A stretch of DNA of 64,000 nt from Ridgeia piscesae. Taxonomy: Eukaryota; Annelida; Polychaeta; Sabellida; Siboglinidae. Position 1 is the first letter of the stretch. The number at the start of each line of letters is the position of its first letter. Shown here piece by piece: positions 1 through 11,449 of the stretch. The notes under the pieces were generated by a model. That model was not told where the DNA came from, searched no databases, and worked only from the letters and a program-made list of their open reading frames with translations. Made by a program: the position numbers and the translations under genes. The stretch is from assembly GCA_025642075.2 (NCBI GenBank), contig JAODUO010000052.1, positions 730,001 to 794,000 of the forward strand. The letters run 5' to 3'.

Positions 1-215
1 GTGCTATTTTGTGTTAAGTAGGGAGAGCAAATTGTCGCATTCCTGAGGGCTGTGTTTTATAGTCTGTGGTTATTGCATCGTAATTTGTGAAATTTTAAAT
101 ATATATTAGATACGTTGTAGAGCTGCTATTGAATTCCCAGTAGCTGTTGCCCCGGTTTAAAGTGCTGCTAAAGAGGTTTTGTACACATTTAACATACATT
201 GGGGTAAACGTATGT
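1..215. other. unique AT-rich flank
   Basis: Ordinary AT-rich sequence before the first repeat array. I see no exon, RNA gene or regulatory motif in it. Confidence 0.5.
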
Positions 216-572
216 GGCCGGTGAGTGACATCACTGTCAGTATAATTTGCCAGATGTATATGACCAAGTGACAGTGTCTCTGGTTTAAAAGATGTGTGTG
301 ACAAGTGACATCACACACTGACCATGTCTCTAAGGTTTGACACATGTACATGACCAATGATATCACACACTGACTGTATCTGTAAGGTTTGACACATGCG
401 TATAACCAGTTAACACTGACCGTGTCTCTAAGGATTGGCCGATGTCTATGACCAGTTAACACTGACCGTGTCTCTAAGGTTTGGCCGATGTCTATGACCA
501 GTTAACACTGACCGTGTCTCTAAGGTTTGGCTGATGTCTATGACCAGTGACCTCACACACTGACCATATTTA
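216..572. repeat. ~46-50 bp minisatellite
   Basis: About seven units built around 'gaccgtgtctctaaggttt' and 'gatgtctatgaccag'. The last three full units (from about 405) are 46 bp and almost identical. The earlier ones are about 50 bp and more diverged, with 'gacatcacacactgacc' in place of 'gttaacactgacc'. Small ORFs on the minus strand are repeat by-products. Confidence 0.85.
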
Positions 573-744
573 ATCGCTGTCATTCCCGGCCATGTAATCA
601 CCTATTCCTGCCCGAAGTCCCATCTCTAGGGAGCGGCTTCACACATGAATGTCCCACAGCTGTGTGACAGAGCCAGCCACTAGCATAATGATGTGCATTT
701 ACATGTGAGGATGGCTGGCACTACAAGTTCTTGTTGCTGGCGTT

Positions 745-1492
745 GTTGGTCCTCATTGCTGGCTGTATTGGTTCTCGTTATTGGCTGTGTTGGTCCTCAT
801 TGGTGGTATTGGTCATAACAGCTGACTGTATTGGTCCTCAAAGCTGACTGTATTAGTCCTCAAAGCTGACTGTATTGGTCCTCCAGATTAACTGTGTTGG
901 TCCTCAAGGCGGATGATATAGATCCTCAAGGCTGACTGTATTGGTCCTCATGGCTGAGTGTATTGGTCCTCAGACCTGATGGTATTGGTCCTCAAAGCTG
1001 ACTGTATTAGTCCTCAAAACTGACTCTAGTGGTCCTCCAGATTAACTGTATTGGTCCTCAAAGGTGACTGTATTGGTCTTCAAAGCTGACTATTGGCCCT
1101 TAAAGCTGACTGTATTGGTCCTCAAAGCTGACTGTATTGGTCCTCAAAGCTGACTATATTGGTCCTCAAAGCTGGCTATTAGTCCTCAAAGCTGACTGTA
1201 TTGGTCCTCAAAGCTGGCTATTGGTCGTCAAAACTGACTGTATTGGTCTTCAAGGCTGACTGTATTGGTCCTCAAAGCTGGCTATTAGTCCTCAAAGCTG
1301 ACTGTATTGGTCCTCAAAGCTGGCTATTGGTCGTCAAAGCTGACTGTATTGGTCTTCAAGGCTGACTGTATTGGTCCTCATGCCTGACTGTATTGGCCCT
1401 CAAAGCTGAGTGTATTGGTCCTCCAGGTTAACTGTATTGGTCCTCAAGGCTGACTTTATTGGTCCTCAGGGCTGACCATATAGGTCCCTGTT
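745..1492. repeat. 22-bp minisatellite
   Basis: Roughly 30 units of a 22-bp motif containing 'gctgactgtattggtcctc'. Shortened units ('gctggctattagtcctc') and several point variants are interspersed. Divergence is highest at the left edge, so the array looks older there. A local block of long plus short units is repeated near 1165-1255 and 1260-1350. Confidence 0.9.
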
Positions 1493-2075
1493 GCTGGTGT
1501 TAATGGATGTTGGTCTGTCACAGTAGTCCTCACACCTAGACGCCCATTGACCTGTTAATACCCCATCTCACCTTAACCCTAAAAAAATTGGCTTTTAAAT
1601 ATTCCACTAGTGCTAGAGCCAAATAAAGGGCTCGCACTTACACAGTCAGTGGGGTAATAATTTATTCCATTCCTTTTGGATCTCTTGATAATGAATATTG
1701 TTTTGATATTTAATATACAATTATAAATGTCAGACTAGTAACTGCATGCTATTTTGTATCATTTGGAGTTTTGTATTAGATCTATTCCCATACAACGACA
1801 AAAAAAAAAAACCCCCTGTATTTATTTTAGAGGGAAGTGGCACAATGGGTACAGACCCAGACCCTCAATGGGGTTTTTCCTGGCGCTCATTTACCCCCGG
1901 GCAAGACTTCATCTAATTCCAGGCAGCTTAAAAAAGAATAATTTTTTATTCAGACAGTTTTCGATTAACTGCCTGTTCTGAAACTTCCCCGAGAATTTTA
2001 GTGGTGTTCAAAGAAAAGGCGCAGGAAGAAAGGTGAACCTTTGAGATCCCGGATCCCGGAACTAACCCTTTCATT
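1493..2075. other. unique spacer
   Basis: Non-repetitive sequence with an A11 run at about 1801 next to a short C run. A 75-codon open frame covers part of it but has no recognisable domain, and I do not call a gene. Confidence 0.5.
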
Positions 2076-5000
2076 TAGAGCCTACACAGGAGGCATTGTT
2101 GAGACCAGGAACTAGAGACTGTGTCATCTAGAGCCTACACAGGAGGCATTGCTGAGACCAGGAACTAGAGACTGTGTCATCTAGAGCCTACACAGGAGGC
2201 TTGGGGTGAGACTTTTCACTAGAGCCTACACAGGAGGCATTGTTTAGACCAGGAACTAGAGACTGTGTCATCTAGAGCCTACACAGGAGGCATTGCTGAG
2301 AACAGGAACTAGGACTGTGTCACTAGAGCCTACACAGGAGGCATTGTGGGACCAGGAACTAGAGACTGTGTCACTAGAGCCTAAAAAATTGTTTAGACCC
2401 GGAACTAGAGACTGTGTCATCTAGAGCCTACACAGGAGGCATTGCTGAGACCAGGAACTAGAGACTGTGTCATCTAGAGCCTACACAGGAGGCATTGCTG
2501 AGACCAGGAACTAGAGACTGTGTCATCTAGAGCCTACACAGGAGGCATTGCTGAGACCAGGAACTAGAGACTGTGTCATCTAGAGCCTACACAGGAGGCA
2601 TTGTTGAGACCAGGAACTAGAGACTGTGTCATCTAGAGCCTACACAGGAGGCATTGTTGAGACCAGGAACTAGAGACTGTGTCATCTAGAGCCTACACAG
2701 GAGGCATTGTTGAGACCAGGAACTAGAGACTGTGTCATCTAGAGCCTACACAGGAGGCATTGCTGAGACCAGGAACTAGAGACTGTGTCATCTAGAGCCT
2801 ACACAGGAGGCATTGTTTAGACCAGGGAAATAGAGACTGTGTCATCTAGAGCCACACAGGAGGCATTGTGGACCAGGAACTAGAGACTGTGTTTTAAACC
2901 TACACAGGAGGCATTGCTGAGACCAGGAACTAGAGACTGTGTCATCTAGAGCCTACACAGGAGGCATTGCTGAGACCAGGAACTAGAGACTGTGTCATCT
3001 AGAGCCTACACAGGAGGCATTGTTGAGACCAGGAACTAGAGACTGTGTCATCTAGAGCCTACACAGGAGGCATTGTTGAGACCAGGAACTAGAGACTGTG
3101 TCATCTAGAGCCTACACAGGAGGCATTGCTGAGACCCAGGAACTAGAGACTGTGTCATCTAGAGCCTACACAGGAGGCATTGTTGAGACCAGGAACTAGA
3201 GACTGTGTCATCTAGAGCCTACACAGGAGGCATTGTTGAGACCAGGAACTAGAGACTGTGTCATCTAGAGCCTACACAGGAGGCATTGTTGAGACCAGGA
3301 ACTAGAGACTGTGTCATCTAGAGCCTACACAGGAGGCATTGCTGAGACCAGGAACTAGAGACTGTGTCATCTAGAGCCTACACAGGAGGCATTGCTGAGA
3401 CCCGGAACTAGAGCTGTTCACTAGAGCCTACACAGGAGGCATTGTGAGACCAGGAACTAGAGACTGTGTCATCTAGAGCCTACACAGGAGGCATTGTGAG
3501 ACAGGAACTAGAGACTGTGTCACTAGAGCCTACACAGGGGCATTTCTGAGACCCGGAACTAGAGACTGTGTCATCTAGAGCCTACACAGGAGGCATTGCT
3601 GAGAGCAGGAACTAGAGACTGTTCATCTAGAGCCTACACAGGGGCATGCTGAGACAGGAACTAGAGACTGTGTCATCTAGAGCCTACACAGGAGGCATGT
3701 GAGACAGGAACTAGAGACTGTGTCACCCAGAGCTTTCACAGGAGGCATTGTTTAGACCAGGAACTAGAGACTGTGTCATCTAGAGCCTACACAGGAGGCA
3801 TTGTTGAGAGCAGGAACTAGAGACTGTGTCATCTAGAGCCTACACAGGGGCATGTGAGACAGGAACTAGAGACTGTGTCATCTAGAGCCTACACAGGAGG
3901 CATGTGAGACAGGAACTAGAGACTTTTCATCTAGAGCCTACACAGGAGGCATTTCTGAGACCAGGAACTAGAGACTGTGTCATCTAGAGCCTACACAGGA
4001 GGCATTGTTGAGACCAGGAACTAGAGACTGTGTCATCTAGAGCCTACACAGGAGGCATTGCTGAGACCAGGAACTAGAGACTGTGTCATCTAGAGCCTAC
4101 ACAGGAGGCATTGCTGAGACCAGGAACTAGAGACTGTGTCATCTAGAGCCTACACAGGAGGCATTGTTGAGACCAGGAACTAGAGACTGTGTCATCTAGA
4201 GCCTACACAGGAGGCATTGTTGAGACCAGGAACTAGAGACTGTGTCATCTAGAGCCCACACAGGAGGCATTGTGAGACCAGGAACTAGAGACTGTGTCAT
4301 CTAGAGCCTACACAGGAGGCATGTGAGACCCGGGAAATAGAGACTGTGTCACTAGAGCCCCAAAGGGATTTTTGAGACCAGGAACTAGAGACTGTGTCAT
4401 CTAGAGCCTACACAGGAGGCATTGCTGAGACCAGGAACTAGAGACTGTGTCATCTAGAGCCTACACAGGAGGCATTGTTGAGACCAGGAACTAGAGACTG
4501 TGTCATCTAGAGCCTACACAGGAGGCACTGCTGAGACCAGGAACTAGAGACTGTGTCATCTAGAGCCTACACAGGAGGCATTGTTGAGACCAGGAACTAG
4601 AGACTGTGTCATCTAGAGCCTACACAGGAGGCATTGTTGAGACCAGGAACTAGAGACTGTGTCATCTAGAGCCTACACAGGAGGCATTGTTGAGACCAGG
4701 AACTAGAGACTGTGTCATCTAGAGCCTACACAGGAGGCATTGCTGAGACCAGGAACTAGAGACTTTTCACGAGCCTACACAGGAGGCATTGTTGAGCCAG
4801 GAACTAGAGACTGTGTCATCTAGAGCCTACACAGGAGGCATGCTGAGACCCCGGAACTAGAGACTGTGTCATCTAGAGCCTACACAGGAGGCATTGCTGA
4901 GACCCGGAACTAGAGACTTTTCATCTAGAGCCTAAAGGGGGCATGTGAGACCAGGAACTAGAGACTTTTCATCTAGAGCCTAAAGGGGGCATTTCTGAGA

Positions 5001-5340
5001 CCAGGAATAGAGACTTGCATCTAGAGCCTAAAGGGGGCATTTCTGAGACCAGGAACTAGAGACTTGCATCTAGACCCAAAGGGGGCATTTTTGAGACCAG
5101 GAATAGAGACTTGTCATCTAGAGCCTAAAGGGGGCATGCTGAGACAGGAATAGAGACTTGCACTAGACCTAAAGGGGGCATGCTGAGACAGGAATAGAGA
5201 CTTGTCATCTAGAGCCTAAAGGGGGCACTGCTGAGACAGGAATAGAGACTTGCATTAAACCTAAAGGGGGCATTTCTGAGACCAGGAACTAGAGACTTGC
5301 ATCTAGACCTAAAGGGGGCACTGCTGAGAGCAGGAACTAG
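2076..5340. repeat. 53-bp minisatellite, subfamily A
   Basis: About 60 tandem units of 53 bp, each containing 'agcctacacaggaggcattg' followed by 'gagaccaggaactagaga' and 'ctgtgtcatctag'. Most units are near identical. Clusters of shortened or altered units occur at about 2205, 2380, 2850, 3410-3930, 4320-4375 and 4765-5320. In the last stretch the core becomes 'cctaaagggggcat' and units lose several bases. The array runs directly into subfamily B. Confidence 0.95.
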
Positions 5341-6400
5341 AGACTATGCCATCTAGAGCTTATAAAAGAGGCACTGCTGAGACCAGAACTAGAGACTATG
5401 CCATCTAGAGCTTATAAAAGAGGCACTGCTGAGACCAGGAATTAGAGACTATGCCATCTAGAACTTATAAAAGAGGCACTGCTGAGACCAGGAATTAGAG
5501 ACTATGTCATCTAGAGCTTATAAAAGAGGCACTGCTGAGACCAGGAATTAGAGACTATGCCATCTAGAGCTTATAAAAGAGGCACTGCTGAGACCAGGAA
5601 CTAGAGACTATGCCATCTAGAACTTATAAAAGAGGCACTGCTGAGACCAAATTTGAGACTATGCATCTAGAGCTTATAAAAGAGGACTGTGAGACCAGGA
5701 ATTTGAGACTATGCCATCTAGACTTATAAAAGAGGCCTGCTGAACCAGGAACTAGAGACTATGCCATCTAGAACTTATAAAAGAGGCACTGCTGAGACCA
5801 GGAATTAGAGACTATGTCATCTAGAGCTTATAAAAGAGGCACTGCTGAAACCAGTAACTAGAGACTATGTCATCTAGAGCTTATAAAAGAGGCACTGCTG
5901 AGACCAGTAACTAGAGACTATGCCATCTAGAGCTTATAAAAGAGGTACTGCTGAGACCAAAACTAGAGACTATGCCATCTAGAGCTTATAAAAGAGGCAC
6001 TGGTGAGACCAGGAGCTAGAGACTATGCCATCTAGAACTTATAAAAGAGGCACTGCTGAAACCAGGAACTAGAGACTATGCCATCTAGAGCTTATAAAAG
6101 AGGCACTGCTGAGACCAGTAACTAGAGACTATGCCATCTAGAGCTTATAAAAGAGGCACTGGTGAGACCAGGAGCTAGAGACTATGCCATCTAGAGCTTA
6201 TAAAAGAGGCACTGCTGAAACCAGTAACTAGAGACTATGCCATCTAGAGCTTATAAAAGAGGCACTGCTGAAACCAGGAACTAGAGACTATGCCATCTAG
6301 AGCTTATAAAAGAGGCACTGGTGAAACCAGGAACTAGAGACTATGCCATCTAGAGCTTATAAAAGAGGCACTGCTGAAACCAGGAACTAGAGACTATGTC
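5341..6400. repeat. 53-bp minisatellite, subfamily B
   Basis: About 20 units in the same 53-bp register as subfamily A. Here the first half is 'agcttataaaagaggcactg' and the second half carries 'ctatgccatctag' instead of 'ctgtgtcatctag'. The middle 'gagaccaggaactagaga' is shared, so A and B have a common ancestor. A few units near 5640-5750 have lost bases. Confidence 0.95.
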
Positions 6401-6431
6401 CCTTCGGTTTGGCAGTCGGCTGTATGCCAAG

Positions 6432-6510
6432 TATGAGATATGTGCAATATATGTGCAATGTGTGCGATATGTGCGATGTGTGCGATATGTGCAAACTGTG
6501 CAATGTATGA
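6432..6510. repeat. short ~9-bp tandem repeat
   Basis: Alternating 'atgtgcaat' and 'gtgtgcgat' units, about eight or nine copies. On the minus strand this reads as a short Ala-His-Ile repeat, which is not evidence of a gene. Confidence 0.8.
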
Positions 6511-6795
6511 GTCATTGCTGGCAGTATTCGTAATAGTAATAAACAGATAGCGTATGGCTGGCTGGCATTGGGGCCAGCGAGTCACCTTTAATTGAGCCGT
6601 GTATAGCGGTGGTTAAGCTGTCTCTAATTCACTTTGTCCTTATTGCATTCTCTTGCTTGCTCTAATGATGTGATGGCCCTGGGGCCACATCGCTGGGCCC
6701 GGGGCGACCCAAGACGCATCTTACACTCTCTATGTAAGGCAAACTGAAGGCACCTAAGTCAGTTAGCCATCACGTAGATCACTGTTGGTCCAGTT

Positions 6796-6970
6796 GTGTC
6801 CGTCTCTGTTGGGGCTCTTGTGTGGCAATGAATATCTTTAGTTTCTCTGTTGGGTAGCTCATGTAGCAATGACCCTCTGGGTCTCTGTTGGTGGTCTTAT
6901 ATGGCAGTGAGTGTCTCTGTTGGGGGTCTCATGTAGCAATGACTGTCTCACTCTCTTATGTAGCAATTGT
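6796..6970. repeat. degenerate ~35-40 bp repeat
   Basis: About four or five decayed units with 'tctctgttgggggtctc' and 'atgtagcaatga'. Spacing and sequence vary from unit to unit. Confidence 0.65.
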
Positions 6971-7900
6971 GTTAAACGTTGCATTTGCACTTCTGTGGAA
7001 AGTTTAGTTTTTGTTGTCAGAAATTGGATTTCTCTAGGACAAAATGACCCAGTAAGACTTGCTGTACATCAAGTAGTGGTGTCAATACTATGTATGTGTA
7101 TTATGGGACCATGGGTAAAGTCTTTCTTAGTTGACACCTCCCTGAAATTTTGTTGTTGTGGAGACTTCTAAAGGTCCAGAATGACCAGTTTGCATTGTCC
7201 ACTGCCTGTCCACTGCAGTGGACAACAGACATATTTTGCCATCTCTGTGATGTCCACTAAGGATTTGTTTAACTGTATTTTATGTGGTAGTCACTCTTGG
7301 ATGCACAAATTAAGCTCAGATGTTGCCGATTCATTTATCCAATTGCCAAAGCCTTGCCTGTGGCAGTTGAAATGATGTCAGCTGTAAAAATGCCTGATGA
7401 AAACAAAAAATTGTAGTATAAAAATAAAATGCATTTACACCTGGTTGAATTCCTTTGGGAAAAACAGTTTCATTGACAACAAGAATAAGGGAGGAATGAG
7501 AGGGGGACGAAAATGGGGTAGGGGGAGATTAGAAGGGTGTGGGTGAGATGAGAAGGGGGTGGGATGGTGGCTAGAAGGATTATCTAGAAGTAGGGTGAAC
7601 AGTGGGGTAAGAGTGGCAGAGAAAATGGACGAGATGGTGCTCTAAAAGGGGTGAGATGATGGGGTGGGGGTAATGGGGCTGTGGCAGGGACATGGGACTA
7701 ACAGTGCTGGGGTAAGGACATGAGATCTGCTTGCTCTGGATGGGGATGTGGGTTGGAGATGGCCTTAACGGCATAGCTGATGACCAGCACGCAATGAAAC
7801 ATTACAATATTGATCTGCATTGAGATGAGAGATAATCATCTCTTCCTGCGCTGGTCGGCGGTGGGCAGCGTTACTTGTTGGTGTCCCAACATAGGACAGC
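6971..7900. other. unique sequence with a G/A-rich stretch
   Basis: No supported gene. Small open frames at 6911-7171 and 7181-7375 show no domain. From about 7480 to 7770 the + strand is strongly G/A-rich, with loosely repeated 'gagatgagaaggggg'-like pieces. This is a degenerate low-complexity tract rather than an ordered array. Confidence 0.5.
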
Positions 7901-8297
7901 AAGTAGATAGGCCAAGCAGATGGGCCAAGTAAACGGGCCAAGTAGGTGAATCAAGTAGATGGGTCCAAATAGCCAGGCCAAGTAGACGTGCCAAGTAGAC
8001 AGGGCCAGTAGTTGGGCCAAGCAGATGGGCCAATTAGATGGACCAAGTATACGGGCCAAGTAAACAGGCTAAATAGATGGGCCACATATATGGGCCAAGA
8101 ATACGGGCCAAGTATACGGGCCAAGTAGATGGGCCAAGTAGATGGGCCAAGTAAACGGGCCAAGTAGATGGGCCAAGTAGATGGGCCAAGTATACGGGCC
8201 AAGTAGATGGGCCAAGTAGATGGGCCAAGTAGATGGACCAAGTAGACGGGCCAAGTAGATGGGCCAAGTAGACGGGCCAAGTAGACGGGCCAAGTAC
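7901..8297. repeat. 13-bp minisatellite
   Basis: About 30 units of 'gggccaagtagat' with mostly transition-type variants (aga/aac/tac). Thirteen bases is not a multiple of three, so the minus-strand open frames here cycle through all three phases ('LLGPSTWP'-like text) and are repeat by-products. Confidence 0.93.
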
Positions 8298-10243
8298 CTG
8301 GCCTCTTGGTGCCCTCCTACTGCACATCATGTGCCCTTACATTAATTACCCTGCCAGTGCCCATCTGATGCCCATCAAGTGTCTTCTTGAAGGTAGTGAA
8401 TATTACTAGTAGACACAGACATGTTTTGTGCATCTGTTGTATAATCATGAGTTACCCAGATACTTTCTGTGTCACCGCTGTGTGGAGGGAGACCTACTGC
8501 TATAATCAGCACCGAATATAAAAATAGTTGTGTCAGTTTGGCTGCATGAACATTATGCGTGCACGTGCCCTGCATGTATGCATGTGTGTGTGTGCATACG
8601 TGTGCGTGCGTGTGTGCATTCAAGCACACGCGGACACACATAGACGTGTAATTATGTGTGTACGCGGCACACACAATCTATTGGAGGCGACGTCCGTTTA
8701 TCCAGCAGGGGCTTATATTAAAATCGCATCGACGGAACTGCTTTTACTGGAAGGTCTGTTCATTAATAAAATAGTGCAGTTTTCATATGTCGCTCCTGCT
8801 GGCTCTGTCAGCGTATGAAAGAAGATATCTGTTGTCATGGATACGGGCAGCAAGTAGGAGACACAGCCAGTGTCTGTGTCTCTGTCTCTTGCTCTCAGTG
8901 GTGCACTTGGCTTCAAGCAGCTGCTATAGTGTCCTCATTGCATGCTACTCGCTCTCCAGTCAAGGAGGCTGCTAGGACACTGTCTGTGTCGCAGTCTGCC
9001 TGTGGTGCTTTCTCTAATGTGTTTCTGTATATTTATATATAGTTACATAATTTGGCAATTGTTTTTGTCAGAGGACCTGGCAATTCTCGTGCAGATGTTT
9101 ACCTCATAACTGTGAGTGGCGGCCAACTTTACAAATTATGTTGCATTTGTAAAAAATTATGGTTACTCCTGATTGCATTGTCATTATCGGCTACATGTGT
9201 AAACAAAAAACATAAATTGATGGCGGTCTTTTGTTAGTGGTCATTGAACCATCAAAGCAATATTGGTATTATGTAATGTTTTTTATGTACGAGAAGTTGT
9301 TTTATTGTGTTTATATCGACTTGACATAGATCGCTTACACACCTCGTTGATTTAATATGTTTGGCTTATCGAACGTCCAACCTTTTTTATCAGTGTGTAT
9401 CTCGCCCTTCCGTGGTGTAAGTTAACTGCGAGTGCTCATGCAATCACCAGATAAGCTTTTTCATTAATTTAAGTTTAAGACTGAATTTTTACATGTAATC
9501 TTCACTGCTCCTTCACAAATGCTGTTTCGTGTTGTCTAGATGTCTCTCTTTTGTAACCGAGAAAAAATAGTTCAATCAGTATTGTCATACGTGTTCAATA
9601 TATTTTTTAATGTCTGTCTAATCGCCTAATCCTTGTAATGTTTTGTTTGGATTAATCAACTTTCTAGTTCATAGCTGAATATTTAATTGTCCCAGACAAA
9701 TGTTTAACAGATCAAACTTATTAAAACAGGTTGACATAATTCAGAGTCAGACTGCATAAGCATAAACTTGTTGTCATATATTTTCACAAATATAAGAAGG
9801 TGATCTATCAATGATATTTCAGCAATATTAGTGTGCTAACAATGGATATCTCTAGTATGATTTGTGCAACAGATTAGCAGCATAACCTGCATCAATACAT
9901 AGGTATCTTTTTTGGGATTAATTCGTTTTAAGAACTGCTTCTATGAGTTGTTTTTGGTAATTGAATAAACATGTTCAGCCCAATGCAATGATTTGTTATT
10001 CCAAGTAGCCTTTGTGGCCACCAGACAAGCATGGCTAATATAAACACACTGATCAATAGAGAGGAGAGGTTTGATTTCACTGTATGGCCCCTACGAATAT
10101 CTCACTGTATTGGGATGCATAATTAATGTTGGTATTTATTTATATTGTATTAATTCCTGTTCAGTTAGTGTACGTAATGTTGCCGTCATTGGCAAATTTC
10201 AAATGAGCAGCAAGAATTATACCTGTCATACATTTGTCCACAG
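8298..10243. other. unique sequence, upstream intron of the kinase gene
   Basis: Non-repetitive except for an alternating purine-pyrimidine patch (TG/CA and 'gcatgtatgcatgtg') at about 8565-8665. No other exon was recognised. If the gene extends upstream, this is intron sequence ending in the acceptor at 10243. Confidence 0.55.
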
Positions 10244-10372
10244 GTAGCCATCAAAGTGATTGACACTCGCAAGATCAAAGAGGACTATATACGGGCCAAT
10301 CTACACAGGGAAGCAACAATTCTGGCACAGCTTCGACACCCGAACATTATACGACTCTACGAGACCCTCAAG
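10244..10372 (+). CDS. single internal exon of a Ser/Thr protein kinase (CAMK-like, AMPK-related style)
   Basis: This 129-bp exon encodes 43 residues in phase 0 at both ends. It begins after 'tttgtccacag' and ends 'ctcaag' before donor 'gtacac'. Residues 1-7 read VAIKVID, whose lysine matches the ATP-anchoring beta-3 lysine of protein kinases. Residues 20-26 read LHREATI, whose glutamate matches the alpha-C partner of that lysine. Residues 31-40 read [10 protein letters not shown], the alpha-C/beta-4 signature common in MARK, SIK, NUAK, HUNK and SNRK kinases. The protein would transfer phosphate from ATP to Ser/Thr substrates, and the exon covers only the middle of the N-lobe. The glycine-loop exon and the catalytic-loop (HRD) and DFG exons were not found in this window, so the family member cannot be fixed. 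The nearest alternatives are HUNK-like or MARK/SIK-like kinases. It could be a retained fragment, but the clean splice sites and intact frame favour a live exon. Confidence 0.87.
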
Positions 10373-10388
10373 GTACACAGTGAGCCGT

Positions 10389-10590
<202 letters not shown>

Positions 10591-11064
10591 CTACATATAT
10601 ATGTAATGCATACATGTATGCATACATGTAATACAGCATACAGTAAATAGTTAATTATATAGACATATATTTTAATTATTTTACGTATATATTATTTAAA
10701 ATGTGTAACTATCATTTAACTAGTGTTTGTATTTATAACTATGTGTATGTAGGTGATTGCTCACAATATACAAGTAGAGTGTTCTTTCAGAAGTCTTATG
10801 TAATCTATTATTACGTACACGTGACGCACTCACATACATGCACACGCACACATGCAATCATTGTAGGACATACTCAGCATATGTTATACAGGTAAGTAAT
10901 GTTTTGAGAAGTTTATTCACATGTTTTGTTTTTACTGGGAATTTCAGATAACAATCATATCTGTGAGTCCAAGAAAGATTTCACAGTGATTCCCTGTGGG
11001 GGTGCTTCTCTTGACATATACATGGGATAAATGGCTTTTAGTGTCTTCCAGACGACACATCCAA
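10591..11064. other. unique AT-rich intron sequence
   Basis: AT-rich, with short TA and CA patches. I recognise no exon or conserved motif. Confidence 0.5.
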
Positions 11065-11419
11065 CATCTTACCTGTGTATCATAACATCTTACCTGCATA
11101 TCACAACATCTTACCTGTGTACCAGAACATCTTACCTGTGTACCACAACATCTTACCTGTGTATCACAACATCTTACCTGTGTGCCACAACATCTTACCT
11201 GTGTACCACAACAGCTTACCTATGTACCACAACATCTTACCTGTGTACCACAACATCTTACCTGTGTATCACAACATCTTACCTGTGTACCAGAACATCT
11301 TACCTGTGTATCACAACATCTTACCTGTGTACCACAACTTCTTACCTGTGTACCACAACATCTTACCTGTGTGCCACAACATCTTACCTGTGTGCCACAA
11401 CATCTTACCTGTGTACCAC
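11065..11419. repeat. 21-bp minisatellite
   Basis: About 17 units containing 'catcttacctgtgtaccaca'. Variants alternate at 'taccac', 'tatcac', 'taccag' and 'tgccac'. All three forward frames are open because 21 is a multiple of three and the unit has no stop codon. On the minus strand every unit contains 'cacaggtaagatg', a near-consensus splice donor. Confidence 0.95.
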
Positions 11420-11449
11420 GTGCTTTTCTGGGGTACAGTGCACTGAGTA

